Below are positions 18,791 through 27,992 of a DNA stretch of 64,000 nucleotides, piece by piece. Position numbers and translations under genes: made by a program. The notes under the pieces are model-generated. The model had not been told where the DNA came from. It made no database searches and saw only the letters and a list, made by a program, of their open reading frames with translations. This stretch comes from an uncultured Lachnospiraceae bacterium. Its GTDB lineage: Bacteria; Bacillota; Clostridia; Lachnospirales; Lachnospiraceae. Numbering within the stretch: position 1 is the first letter of the stretch; each line of letters starts with the position of its first letter. The stretch lies in contig CADADA010000010.1 in assembly GCA_902786515.1 (NCBI GenBank), forward strand, positions 62,001 through 126,000. The letters run 5' to 3'.

Positions 18791-20164
18791 ATGGATTTCG
18801 TGAGTGTAAGGGAGTTATACAAAGACAGAGAGAATTATATGGATAAGACAGTCACGGTAGGTGGCTGGGTAAGGAGCATAAGAGATTCTAAAAATTTTGG
18901 ATTTATTTCTCTTAGTGACGGTACATTTTTTGAAAATATTCAGATAGTATATAGTGATAAACTGGATAATTTTGAAGCTGTCTCTAAAATAAATGTAGGA
19001 GCCGCACTGGTTGTAACAGGCAGACTGATTGAGACGCCGAATGCAAAGCAGCCTTTTGAAATTCAGGCTGATACAGTGGAGATTGAGGGAACTTCTACAT
19101 CTGATTATCCGTTGCAGAAGAAGAAACACAGCTTTGAGTATCTCAGGACTATTACGCATTTGCGTGCAAGGACGAATACGTTTCAGGCTGTTTTCAGAAT
19201 AAGATCTCTGGCGGCGTATGCCATTCACAAATTTTTTCAGGAAAGAGATTTTGTGTATGTGCATACACCTATTATAACAGGCAGTGACTGCGAGGGTGCA
19301 GGAGAAATGTTTAAGGTTACTACACTTGATATTGAAAACGGGAGCGGTGACTATTCAGAAGATTTCTTCGGAAAAGCCACAGGGCTTACTGTATCCGGTC
19401 AGCTAAACGGTGAAACTTTTGCCATGGCATTTAAGAATATATATACTTTTGGTCCGACATTCAGGGCGGAAAACTCTAACACAAAAAGACATGCCGCTGA
19501 ATTCTGGATGATTGAACCGGAGATAGCATTTGCAGATTTGCAGGATGATATGATGCTGGCAGAGAGTATGCTTAAGTATATTATCCGGTATGTTCTTGAA
19601 AATGCAAAAGAAGAGATGGAATTTCTTAACCGTTTTGTGGACAAAGAGCTGATTGTCAGACTGAAAGGAGTTATGGAATCTGACTTTGCGAGGATAACGT
19701 ATACAGAAGCTATAAATATTTTGGAGAAAAATAACGATAAATTTAATTATAAGGCTTCGTGGGGATGCGATTTGCAGACGGAACATGAAAGATATCTTAC
19801 AGAACAGGTATTTAAAAGACCGGTGTTTGTCACTGATTATCCGAAAGAGATTAAAGCATTTTATATGAAGCTGAATGAAGATAATAAGACAGTGGCTGCC
19901 ATGGACTGCCTTGTTCCGGGGATAGGCGAGATAATTGGCGGAAGCCAGAGGGAAGATGATTATGAAAAGTTATGCAGACGTATGAATGAGCTGGGTATGA
20001 AAAAAGAGGACTATGATTTCTATACTGATTTACGTAAATACGGTTCTGCAAGACATGCTGGGTTTGGACTTGGATTTGAAAGATGCATAATGTATCTTAC
20101 AGGTATGTCAAATATTAGAGATGTACTCCCATTTCCGCGTACGGCAGGTAATTGTGAATTATAG
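18791..20164 (+). CDS. asnS: asparaginyl-tRNA synthetase
   Basis: A class II aminoacyl-tRNA synthetase that charges tRNA-Asn. The 457-residue protein has an N-terminal OB-fold anticodon-binding domain ([23 protein letters not shown]) and the class II catalytic core with motif 2 ([25 protein letters not shown]) and motif 3 ([13 protein letters not shown]). ENSNT rather than the AspRS pattern marks Asn specificity. The ATG at 18791 is chosen over GTG 18779 because the GAAAGG site precedes it by 11 bases. There is no T-box leader. It seems to be read with the preceding membrane-protein gene. Confidence 0.95.
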   Translation: MDFVSVRELYKDRENYMDKTVTVGGWVRSIRDSKNFGFISLSDGTFFENIQIVYSDKLDNFEAVSKINVGAALVVTGRLIETPNAKQPFEIQADTVEIEGTSTSDYPLQKKKHSFEYLRTITHLRARTNTFQAVFRIRSLAAYAIHKFFQERDFVYVHTPIITGSDCEGAGEMFKVTTLDIENGSGDYSEDFFGKATGLTVSGQLNGETFAMAFKNIYTFGPTFRAENSNTKRHAAEFWMIEPEIAFADLQDDMMLAESMLKYIIRYVLENAKEEMEFLNRFVDKELIVRLKGVMESDFARITYTEAINILEKNNDKFNYKASWGCDLQTEHERYLTEQVFKRPVFVTDYPKEIKAFYMKLNEDNKTVAAMDCLVPGIGEIIGGSQREDDYEKLCRRMNELGMKKEDYDFYTDLRKYGSARHAGFGLGFERCIMYLTGMSNIRDVLPFPRTAGNCEL

Positions 20165-20184
20165 AAGAGCAGAAGGGAAGAATT

Positions 20185-22551
20185 ATGGCATCTAAAGACG
20201 AAAAAATTCTGAAGAAAATGACAAAAAAACAGGCTAAGTTTGTTAAGAGACAAAGCAGAAGTAAGGCAGTAAGGATTATCAGTAAGATTTTTTTGGGCTT
20301 GTTTATAGTATTTTTGTGCGTGGTACTGTTTTGTGTTATTAAATACGGTTCAATACTGGTGGAATACAAGAGTGAAGCGGCAAAGATGGTGGATGAGGCC
20401 GGAGTGTCTGCGTTTAAAGCCGGTGAGACCAGCATTATGTATGCTGATGACGGCACGGAGATTAACTCTCTTTCAGGTGAAAAGGATATGTATTATCTTG
20501 ATGATGCGTCGATTCCTTATCTTGTTAAGCGTGCATTGATTTCAACGGAGGACAGGAGCTTTTATGAACATTCGGGCGTCGACTATTCGGCTATAGTACG
20601 TGCGTCTCTTGAGTATATCAAGAATAAAGGACATATCACTCAGGGTGGAAGTACCATAACACAGCAGCTTAGTAAACTTGTGTTTTTGTCATCGGAACAG
20701 ACTTTAAACAGAAAGATAAAAGAAATGTTCGTTGCGATGGAGATAGAGAACAGATACACCAAGAACCAGATTTTGGAGTTTTATGTTAATAACATATATT
20801 TTGCCAACGGTTTTTATGGTATACAGGCGGCATCGCAAGGATATTTCAGTAAGGATGCGGTATCGTTAAACCTTTCAGAGATAGCATTTTTGTGCTCGAT
20901 ACCGAATAATCCGACAAAGTATGACCCATATACAAATTTTGATAATACCATTAAGAGAAGAGACAGAATTTTGAAGGAAATGTATGAACAGGGTGATATA
21001 GATGAAAACATGTATAATGAAGCGGTAAGCACGACGATTGTGCTATTTCCGAATGAAAGCTCAAAGAATAACTATGTGGAGACGTATGCTAAATACTGTG
21101 CCACAATTGAGCTTATGAAATTAAACGGATTTACATTTAAGAATGAATTTGCGGATTCTGAGGAGGAGGCTGCATATGATGAGGCATATGACGAGTTATA
21201 TGATTCCTGCTCGCAGATGCTGTATACAGGCGGTTACAGAATCTATACATCTATTGACCTGACGAAACAGGCACAGCTTCAGTCTTGTGTAGACCTAAGA
21301 TTTGAAGATTATATGGATGTTGATGAAAATGGAATATTTAAGCTTCAGGGTGCGGCCACCTGCATAGATAACCGTACAGGATATGTTGTGGCGATTGTGG
21401 GAGGCAGGACTCAGGACTCATCAGGATATACCCTTAACAGGGCATATCAGAGTTACAGGCAGCCCGGAAGTACCATCAAACCACTTGTCGTGTATACGCC
21501 GGCATTTGAAAACGGATATACACCGAATAAATATCTTGAGGATGAACCTATTGAGGACGGTCCGGTTAATTCGCCGGATACATATGATGGCTGGATAAGC
21601 ATCAGAAAAGCCGTAGAAAAATCAAAGAACACAATTGCGTGGAATTTGTTTGAGGAACTGACTCCGGAAGTAGGACTTTCTTATTTGAAAAAAATGGAGT
21701 TTAAGCGTATTGTTCCTGAAGATTATGTTCTTGCGGCGGCGATAGGCGGAATGACCTATGGTGTTACAACTGTTGAGATGGCATCTGCATATTGCGCACT
21801 GGAAAATCAGGGTGTATTCCATTCACCTTCCTGCATTAAGAGAATCACAGATTCTTCAGGCAATACTGTATTGGAAAATCCTATGACGCCGGTTCAGATA
21901 TATGAGACAAACGCTGCGAACACCATGACAGATGTTCTTGAAGGAGTTCTGATAAGAGGAACCGGTTCAAGATATCAGGTGGATAATGCTGAGTGTGCAG
22001 CTAAGACCGGAACGACAAACGAAAACAAAGATGTATGGCTTTGTGGATACAGTGCGTATTATACGACAGCAGTCTGGGTCGGATATGATTTGCCGAGAGA
22101 AGTAACAGATGATTATATTTTAAGAAGCTCAGGAAGTATATGGAATGAATTTATGACTACCATCCATGAAAATCTTGATGAAATGGAACTGTCTACCCAT
22201 AATTCGTATGATGAAGATGAGGATTGGGACGACGATTACGAAGATGACGGCGACGATGAGAATGATGACGGAGATGGTGAAGACGACCAGCAGCAATCTG
22301 AGGAAGATTCATCATCGGAAGAAGACAGTTCAGAAGAAGTGGTTACAGAAGAAGTTGTAACTGAAGAGCCTTCGACTGAGGAAGACACTACTAAGAAAAA
22401 GAAGAAAAAGAAAGAAGATAGCAGTGAAGATGCCGGTGGTGAGGGCAATCAGGAAGGCAACGACGACGGTGGTAATGAGAATAACGATGATAATAATGAC
22501 GGAGATAACAGCCAGCCGGGAGACGTTGAAGTATATACGGAAAACTGGTAA
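20185..22551 (+). CDS. class A penicillin-binding protein (glycosyltransferase/transpeptidase) with polyacidic tail
   Basis: A bifunctional enzyme of 788 residues that polymerises and cross-links peptidoglycan. A cytoplasmic basic start is followed by a membrane helix (about 33-55). The GT51 domain shows STEDRSFYEHSGVDY, GGSTITQQLSK and IYFANGFYGI. The transpeptidase domain has SxxK with Ser near 429 (PGSTIKPL), SKN near 482 and KTGTT near 607. Residues about 672-788 form an unusual low-complexity tail rich in Asp and Glu, with a run of seven Lys near 740. A disordered outer tail is inferred. The gene follows asnS by 20 bases and ends at a strong terminator. Confidence 0.94.
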   Translation: MASKDEKILKKMTKKQAKFVKRQSRSKAVRIISKIFLGLFIVFLCVVLFCVIKYGSILVEYKSEAAKMVDEAGVSAFKAGETSIMYADDGTEINSLSGEKDMYYLDDASIPYLVKRALISTEDRSFYEHSGVDYSAIVRASLEYIKNKGHITQGGSTITQQLSKLVFLSSEQTLNRKIKEMFVAMEIENRYTKNQILEFYVNNIYFANGFYGIQAASQGYFSKDAVSLNLSEIAFLCSIPNNPTKYDPYTNFDNTIKRRDRILKEMYEQGDIDENMYNEAVSTTIVLFPNESSKNNYVETYAKYCATIELMKLNGFTFKNEFADSEEEAAYDEAYDELYDSCSQMLYTGGYRIYTSIDLTKQAQLQSCVDLRFEDYMDVDENGIFKLQGAATCIDNRTGYVVAIVGGRTQDSSGYTLNRAYQSYRQPGSTIKPLVVYTPAFENGYTPNKYLEDEPIEDGPVNSPDTYDGWISIRKAVEKSKNTIAWNLFEELTPEVGLSYLKKMEFKRIVPEDYVLAAAIGGMTYGVTTVEMASAYCALENQGVFHSPSCIKRITDSSGNTVLENPMTPVQIYETNAANTMTDVLEGVLIRGTGSRYQVDNAECAAKTGTTNENKDVWLCGYSAYYTTAVWVGYDLPREVTDDYILRSSGSIWNEFMTTIHENLDEMELSTHNSYDEDEDWDDDYEDDGDDENDDGDGEDDQQQSEEDSSSEEDSSEEVVTEEVVTEEPSTEEDTTKKKKKKKEDSSEDAGGEGNQEGNDDGGNENNDDNNDGDNSQPGDVEVYTENW

Positions 22552-22570
22552 TTGCAGATAATAAAAAATG

Positions 22571-22610
22571 CTGCCATCTAAATGATATGACACAATCATT
22601 TAGATGGCAG
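22571..22610. terminator. intrinsic terminator between PBP and prs
   Basis: A perfect 16-base stem, CTGCCATCTAAATGAT with its complement, around an 8-base loop. Read on the minus strand it is followed by CATTTTTTATT, so it is best for prs; on the plus strand only a short T stretch (CTTTAG) follows. The two genes converge here. Confidence 0.8.
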
Positions 22611-22631
22611 CTTTAGTATCCCTATAAATAA

Positions 22632-23813
22632 TTAAACTTTGTCGCCTCTTTTATATTTGTCAATTGAATTCTGGATACGTGCAACAGGATTTAATAAATC
22701 GCTGATTGATGTATCATGATTTAATGTATCTATTATCAAAGCAATGTATTTGCTCATATCGCAGCTGATATAATAAGGCTTGGTCAGTAACTCAGGAGTC
22801 TGATAGGTAAGGTTGGTTGTCAGAACCTTATCTATAATTCCTTTTTCGTATGCTTCATCAAACATGTCCAATCCGTTTGTAAACAGACCGAAGGTAGCGG
22901 CCACGAATACACGTTTTGCCTTTCTTGCCTTAAGCTCTTTTGCAACATCAAGCATACTCTCACCTGATGAAATCATATCATCGATGACAAATACATCTTT
23001 TCCTTCAACTGAAGAACCTAAGAATTCATGTGCAACAATAGGATTTCTTCCGTTGACAATCTTGCTGTAGTCACGTCTCTTGTAGAACATACCCATATCT
23101 ACTCCGAGTATGTTAGCGAGATATATTGCTCTGTTCATTCCACCTTCATCAGGACTGATCATCATAAGGTGATCAGAATCAATAGTGATATCTTTTACAT
23201 TACGTAATAATCCCTTAACGAACTGATAAGCCGGCTGAACTGTTTCAAAGCCGTGAAGAGGTATAGCGTTTTGTACACGAGGATCATGTGCGTCAAAGGT
23301 AATTATGTTGTCAACGCCCCAGTCAACCAATTCCTGAAGTGCAAGAGCACAGTCTAATGATTCGCGTCCTGTACGTTTGTGCTGTCTGCTTTCGTATAAG
23401 AAAGGCATAATGACGGTAATTCTTCTTCCTTTACCGGCAACAGCTGCGATGACACGTTTCAAATCCTGATAATGGTCATCCGGTGACATATGATTTGTGT
23501 GACCGCAAACAGTATAAGTAAGGCTGTAATTAGTTACATCAAGCATAATAAATAAGTCTTTACCTCTGACAGATTCATTGAGAAGACCCTTTGCTTCGCC
23601 TGAACCGAATCTTGGGATTTTCATATCGATGAGATAAGAATCACTCTGATAACCGGAAAAAGCAATTGTATGCTTGTTCTCATTCTGTCTTTCATATCTC
23701 CAGTCAGAAATAAATTTATCTACTTTCTCACCAAGTTCCTTGCAACTGTCAAGTGCGATGATACCTAATGCACCAACAGGTATCGTGTCTAAGTTTCTTT
23801 CCTCGTTTAACAT
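22632..23813 (-). CDS. prs: ribose-phosphate pyrophosphokinase (long clostridial form)
   Basis: This enzyme makes PRPP from ribose 5-phosphate and ATP, for nucleotide, His and Trp synthesis. The 393-residue protein contains the PRPP-binding loop VFVIDDMISSGESMLDVA, the FDAHDPR region, a tandem of PRTase-like domains and the flexible YKRRDYSKIV segment. It is longer than the standard 315-residue PrsA because of N-terminal and internal insertions. The frame is open to 23888, but the ATG at 23813 preceded by GGAGG is the clear start. Its own promoter (23860-23888) lies between it and dnaI. Confidence 0.88.
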   Translation of the reverse strand: MLNEERNLDTIPVGALGIIALDSCKELGEKVDKFISDWRYERQNENKHTIAFSGYQSDSYLIDMKIPRFGSGEAKGLLNESVRGKDLFIMLDVTNYSLTYTVCGHTNHMSPDDHYQDLKRVIAAVAGKGRRITVIMPFLYESRQHKRTGRESLDCALALQELVDWGVDNIITFDAHDPRVQNAIPLHGFETVQPAYQFVKGLLRNVKDITIDSDHLMMISPDEGGMNRAIYLANILGVDMGMFYKRRDYSKIVNGRNPIVAHEFLGSSVEGKDVFVIDDMISSGESMLDVAKELKARKAKRVFVAATFGLFTNGLDMFDEAYEKGIIDKVLTTNLTYQTPELLTKPYYISCDMSKYIALIIDTLNHDTSISDLLNPVARIQNSIDKYKRGDKV

Positions 23814-23859
23814 AATTAACCTCCAGTTGAGTTGTATATTGATTAATAATCCACAATAT

Positions 23860-23888
23860 TTTATATCACTATGGAATAGTGTAGTCAA
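23860..23888 (-). promoter_or_regulatory. sigma-A-type promoter for prs
   Basis: On the minus strand TTGACT, 17 bases, TATAAA, with an extended -10 TG two bases ahead of the -10. It lies about 50 bases upstream of the prs start and after the dnaI stop. Confidence 0.65.
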
Positions 23889-23906
23889 GGCTTAATTTGG
23901 TAAAGT

Positions 23907-24890
23907 TTATCGATTAATTCGTATATCCCTGCCAATTACCTTTAACATTTTATAATTATCAACCACTCGTGACAATATTCTTTCGGAATAACGGGACTGC
24001 AATTCCTGCAATGAAAGATTAGTAGATATTATAACATGCTTTCGCATAATAATTCTTTCATTGAGGCAGTGAAATAATGCGGATAAAGTGTAAGCATTAC
24101 TTCGTTCGGTTCCTAAATCGTCAATAATCAGAAGATCACAATCCGTAAGATGATGAGCCATATAAGTCCGGTTGACTGACTGTGCACGATTAAAGTCTTT
24201 ATCTGCCAGTATGTCAAAAAAACTGACAGCAGAAAGATATATAACAGAGTGGGATGTATCAATAAGCTCCTTGGCGATACAGTTGGCCAAAAAGGTTTTG
24301 CCGACGCCTGTATTGCCATAAATATATAAATTACCATAGGAATCATCAAAGTCTTTGACAAAATTCCTGCATACGTTGTATATGGATTTGATGTTTTCCA
24401 AAGGCGTCTTTTTTAGAATTGGGTCAATCTCCGTGTTATCGAAATAATCAAAATTAAAATGATTAAAATTCTCAGTACGAAGTATTTCTTTTATGTTGGA
24501 CTGCGAGTAAAGCAGCCGTATCTCGGCCTGTTTGCGGCAGATACATTTCTCGCCTGATTCCAGATACCCTGTATCTTTGCACATCTTACACGTGTAAACA
24601 GGGTCTAAATAATCTTCCGGAAAACCGTTCTCTTTTAAAAGTAAACGTTTTTTACGGCTGAGCTCGTGCAGCTGTTTCTTATAGCTTTCGGCAGAATCTT
24701 CAGAGCTTTCTGAAAGAATCTTCTTTGCATGGGACAGCGAAAGCGAAGATATCTCATCATTTATAGAAGAAATTTCAGGGATTTTACTGTATATGTAATC
24801 ATATCTTTTATTCAATGTATCTTCATTATCAAATTGTATACGATTATATTCTCGTTCAATTTCATTGTATTGTGTTACTGTCAGTGCCAT
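23907..24890 (-). CDS. dnaI: primosomal protein DnaI / DnaC-like helicase loader
   Basis: An AAA+ ATPase that loads the replicative helicase at origins and restart sites. The 327-residue protein has an N-terminal helical region, a Cys-rich zinc motif (CKMCKDTGYLESGEKCICRK), then Walker A (YGNTGVGKTFLA) and Walker B (DLLIIDDLGTE), ending with an Arg-finger region (SRYSERILSRVV). This order matches DnaI. The start follows an AAGGAAGG ribosome site. It lies 71 bases behind dnaD on the same strand, the usual clostridial dnaD-dnaI arrangement. Confidence 0.9.
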   Translation of the reverse strand: MALTVTQYNEIEREYNRIQFDNEDTLNKRYDYIYSKIPEISSINDEISSLSLSHAKKILSESSEDSAESYKKQLHELSRKKRLLLKENGFPEDYLDPVYTCKMCKDTGYLESGEKCICRKQAEIRLLYSQSNIKEILRTENFNHFNFDYFDNTEIDPILKKTPLENIKSIYNVCRNFVKDFDDSYGNLYIYGNTGVGKTFLANCIAKELIDTSHSVIYLSAVSFFDILADKDFNRAQSVNRTYMAHHLTDCDLLIIDDLGTERSNAYTLSALFHCLNERIIMRKHVIISTNLSLQELQSRYSERILSRVVDNYKMLKVIGRDIRINR

Positions 24891-24961
24891 AAAAACCTTC
24901 CTTAAATATTTTTTGCGTAAACATTCAGTATCTCAAGTCTGGAAATGCCTGCATTTTCAGA

Positions 24962-26107
24962 CTATTTTGCAAGTATTTTTTGTTCAAGTGCAGTGTAATC
25001 ATAAGTACGCTGCGAAAAATCGTTAAAAGAGTTACCTGAACTTTGCGGCTGTTTTGATGCGTTTGCGTTCTTTTTGTGTTCGGTATCAAGCTTTTGAATA
25101 TCAGAGAGCGAATGTATGCCATTTTTACTCCAATTAGACAATATCTTGTCAGCGTATTCAAAACTTGGCTGATGAATATTCTGGATTGTTCTGTTGCACG
25201 CATCTACAATTATATCCATCGAAAAACCGTATGAGGTTGTCCATTTTACGATAAAGTCTTTCTCACTCTTGCCCGGATTGCGACCGCTGATTCCAAATGC
25301 CTTAAGAACAGGATAGCATGTTTTTATATAGTTATCAGTGCCTGACTTTGCCTGTTCCAATGTTTTGATTCCGCTTTCAGCCCATGAGATGGCAACTTTT
25401 TCTATGTACCTGAAGCTCTTGTGACTGTTGTTCACACAGTATTCTATAAGATATTCGATAAGTTCACCGGAAAATCCCAATTCGTCGTAAATGAACAGTA
25501 TAGAATTGGTGTCTGTCGGACTAAGAGTTTTTCCGATATACTTTTCAGCCACAAACAAAATCTCCATAATATCATCTTTGCATAAAAACTTCTCAAGCTC
25601 AGCAGGACTGTAAGTATGCTTTTTAGGAATACCGCCGGTCTGCTCTTTTTCCGGCTTTGTGTCGCAATGCTCTGCAGTTACGGTATCTTCTGATTCGAAA
25701 GGATTTGCTGAAGCAGTACGCCGTGACGCCGTACTTTCAGGAATATCCGGATTATCCTGCCGTGAAGTCTTCTCGACTGTCGCGGATATGGCAGATACAG
25801 AGGCTGCCTCAGATACCGGTGAAAGTATTGCTATATTAAGCAGTTCTTTGGAATCCGAAAAAGTCAGGTTTAAAAGTCCCTGCTGTTCCCAATACTTTAA
25901 GGCTCTGATTACGTCTTTTTCGGTGTGATTTAAAAAATCAGCAATTCCACATACAGAGACATCCTGATTCCCTGAAACCATCCTCAGTAGATATAAATAT
26001 ACCTTTACGAATTCACCGTTTGCACGAGACATGAATTCATCCACAAAGGTGTTAGGTACGCTTGTAACGGAAAAGTTCATTTGGTTTGTAATCTTTAATA
26101 TGCTCAT
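24962..26107 (-). CDS. dnaD: DnaD-domain primosome/replication initiation protein
   Basis: A DNA-remodelling protein of the Firmicute primosome, acting between DnaA and the DnaI loader. The 381-residue protein has an N-terminal winged-helix domain (about 1-100) with QDVSVCGIADFLNHTEKDVIRALKYWEQQGLL, a low-complexity linker, and two DnaB_2/DnaD C-terminal domains (about 185-265 and 275-340), each with the YxxxIxxxW-type signature (RYIEKVAISW and EYADKILSNW). The frame is open to 26191, but the ATG at 26107 with GAAAGAGG upstream is the better start. A DnaA-box cluster lies just upstream, so expression may respond to DnaA. Confidence 0.88.
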   Translation of the reverse strand: MSILKITNQMNFSVTSVPNTFVDEFMSRANGEFVKVYLYLLRMVSGNQDVSVCGIADFLNHTEKDVIRALKYWEQQGLLNLTFSDSKELLNIAILSPVSEAASVSAISATVEKTSRQDNPDIPESTASRRTASANPFESEDTVTAEHCDTKPEKEQTGGIPKKHTYSPAELEKFLCKDDIMEILFVAEKYIGKTLSPTDTNSILFIYDELGFSGELIEYLIEYCVNNSHKSFRYIEKVAISWAESGIKTLEQAKSGTDNYIKTCYPVLKAFGISGRNPGKSEKDFIVKWTTSYGFSMDIIVDACNRTIQNIHQPSFEYADKILSNWSKNGIHSLSDIQKLDTEHKKNANASKQPQSSGNSFNDFSQRTYDYTALEQKILAK

Positions 26108-26179
26108 AAATGCCTCTTTCTTTTTTTGAAATATGTACAGTTGCTGCTCAAAAAACTTTTTTATTTGTAAACCTGTTTT

Positions 26180-26207
26180 ATTATAGCACATTTTTTGTTT
26201 TCGGCAA
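26180..26207 (-). promoter_or_regulatory. probable promoter of the dnaD-dnaI operon
   Basis: On the minus strand TTGCCG, 16 bases, perfect TATAAT, placing the transcript start about 65 bases before dnaD. The DnaA boxes begin 13 bases further upstream. Confidence 0.55.
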
Positions 26208-26219
26208 CTTTCCGCACGC

Positions 26220-26367
26220 TGTGGAAAAGTATTGTGGATAATGTGGATAAAGTGGATAAAAATGTAAAATATTGAAAATAAAAGAAATTATTGATGTGGA
26301 AATAAAAAAATTATCCACATTATTATGAATGAGATATAAACATAAAAAATGTGGATAATGTGGATAA
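26220..26367. promoter_or_regulatory. cluster of eight DnaA boxes
   Basis: Five exact copies of the DnaA box TGTGGATAA occur at 26233-26241, 26242-26250, 26311-26319 (reverse), 26350-26358 and 26359-26367. Near matches lie at 26220-26228, 26251-26259 and 26295-26303. Three boxes abut head-to-tail at exact 9-base steps, as do the final two. An AT-rich stretch (about 26260-26294) separates the groups. The cluster fills the gap between murC and dnaD; the last box ends at the murC stop codon. Confidence 0.88.
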
Positions 26368-27744
26368 CTATTGTTTAATTAGCTCTTCGCCAACAATTTG
26401 AATATTTCCGGCACCCATTGTTATTAACAAATCGCCGTTGATACAATTTTTTAAAATAAATTTTTTTATGTCTTCAAAGTCTGAAAAATAATAAGCTTCA
26501 CAGCCGGTTTTTTTAACCTCTTCAAGTAATGTTTCGGAGCTTATTCCCAGATTGTCTGTCTCCCTTGCAGGGTAGATGTCAGCGAGAATCACTTTATCAG
26601 CAAGAGACAGTGCCCTGGCAAACTCATGCATAAAGGCTTTAGTACGTGTAAAGGTATGAGGCTGGAACAGGCACCACAGTGTGTTATACTCGCATGATTT
26701 TGCTGTCTTTAATGTGGCTTCGATTTCATCAGGGTGATGTGCATAATCATCAATGATGGTTATACCGTTAACAGTTCCTTTATATTGGAAACGTCTGTCT
26801 GTTCCTGAATACTTTTTCAGTCCTTTGATGATATCCTCATAATCGACGTTTTTATCACGACAGGCAGCAATGGCAGCCAGTGAATTATAAACGTTGTGTT
26901 CTCCGGGAACACTTAAGGTTATGTGCGCTTCGGTTTTGCCGTCCCGGATAACGTCAAATTCTGCACATGCTACATTATTATATGTAATGTTTGAGGCTGT
27001 GTAATCAGCCGATGAGCTTTTGCCGTAGGTGATAACTTTGCATTTTAAATCATTGGTGAAAAATTCGTAGTCGTCAATCTCCGTGTTAATAATCACGGTT
27101 CCGTCATCAGGTACGAGACCTGCAAATTTTTTAAAACTGTTTCTGATATCATAAATATCCTTAAAGAAATCCATATGGTCTTCTCTTACATTTAAAATAA
27201 TGGCAGTGGTTGGAAAAAATGATAAAAAGCTGTTCGTATATTCGCATGATTCGTTTACCATGATTTTTGAAGAGCCGATATGGGCGTTTCCGTTAATGGC
27301 ATTTAACACCCCTCCTACGAGGATTGTAGGGTCACAGCATTCTAAAAGAATCTGGGAAATCATGGAAGTGACGGTAGTCTTTCCGTGCGTTCCGGATATA
27401 CATATTGAAGATTCATAGGTTTTCATAAGCTGACCTAAAAACTCAGCTCTTGATAAAGTAGGTATTGATAATTCGCGTGCTTTTACAAGTTCGGCGTTAT
27501 CATCTTTTACGGCGGCCGTATATACTAAAAAATCAATATTTTTTGTAATATTTTTTTCGGATTGTTCATATACTATGGTTGCACCGAGTGCAGTCAGTTT
27601 ATCTGTCAGTTCCGATTCTTTAGAATCTGAACCTGAAACACGGAATCCTTTTGCAAGAAGAATTTCAGCAAGCGCGCTCATGCTTATTCCACCGATTCCG
27701 GTAAAATGTACATGCTGTTTTTGATTAAAATTAATTTCATACAT
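26368..27744 (-). CDS. murC: UDP-N-acetylmuramate--L-alanine ligase
   Basis: This enzyme adds L-alanine to UDP-MurNAc, the first step in building the peptidoglycan stem peptide. The 458-residue Mur ligase has the N-terminal dinucleotide-like motif HFTGIGGISMSALAE, the P-loop SGTHGKTTVTSM, the NESCEYTNSF region, and the C-terminal IDDYAHHPDEI and WCLFQPHTFTRTK signatures, all diagnostic for MurC. A GTG at 27753 is possible, but the GGATAGGTGA site fits the ATG at 27744. No other mur gene is adjacent. Transcription continues toward the DnaA-box cluster and dnaD. Confidence 0.95.
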   Translation of the reverse strand: MYEINFNQKQHVHFTGIGGISMSALAEILLAKGFRVSGSDSKESELTDKLTALGATIVYEQSEKNITKNIDFLVYTAAVKDDNAELVKARELSIPTLSRAEFLGQLMKTYESSICISGTHGKTTVTSMISQILLECCDPTILVGGVLNAINGNAHIGSSKIMVNESCEYTNSFLSFFPTTAIILNVREDHMDFFKDIYDIRNSFKKFAGLVPDDGTVIINTEIDDYEFFTNDLKCKVITYGKSSSADYTASNITYNNVACAEFDVIRDGKTEAHITLSVPGEHNVYNSLAAIAACRDKNVDYEDIIKGLKKYSGTDRRFQYKGTVNGITIIDDYAHHPDEIEATLKTAKSCEYNTLWCLFQPHTFTRTKAFMHEFARALSLADKVILADIYPARETDNLGISSETLLEEVKKTGCEAYYFSDFEDIKKFILKNCINGDLLITMGAGNIQIVGEELIKQ

Positions 27745-27992
27745 AGTTTTCACCTATCCATTCTGTAATAAAATTCTAATCATTAATTATAACACAAAAA
27801 GATTAGAAAAACCACAAAAAAATAATATAAAAATCTATTGTGCGAAATAGACAAAAAATATGCGGCTTTTTGGGAAAAAAGACAAAGCAGGTAAAAAGAA
27901 TTGGGAAAATTTATAAAAAAAACTAAATTTTAGTTCACTTTATGGTAAAACTATGGTATAATATTGGCATCAAACTTTAGCGAGGTGATAGT
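27745..27992. other. divergent intergenic region murC/glgC
   Basis: About 250 very AT-rich bases. On the minus strand a TATAAT-type -10 (ATTATA at 27786-27791) may serve murC, but its -35 is poor. On the plus side the glgC promoter is clear and listed separately. No conserved RNA structure was recognised. Confidence 0.5.
27934..27962 (+). promoter_or_regulatory. sigma-A-type promoter for glgC-glgD-spoVG
   Basis: TTCACT, 17 bases, perfect TATAAT. It ends 30 bases before the glgC GTG start. Confidence 0.7.

Noticed and set aside
18815..19264. 149-codon minus-strand ORF inside asnS
   Set aside because: It is opposite the conserved OB-fold and catalytic region and has no recognisable domain.
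22236..22448. Hydrophobic minus-strand ORF with Ser and Phe runs
   Set aside because: It is the complement of the acidic tail of the PBP; the Phe run is only the opposite of the Lys codons.
26192..26367. The DnaA-box cluster as the chromosomal replication origin
   Set aside because: The usual oriC neighbours (rpmH, dnaA, dnaN, recF, gyrB) are absent, and no clear DnaA-trio or strong unwinding element was recognised. A regulatory or titration site is more likely, although an accessory origin is not excluded.
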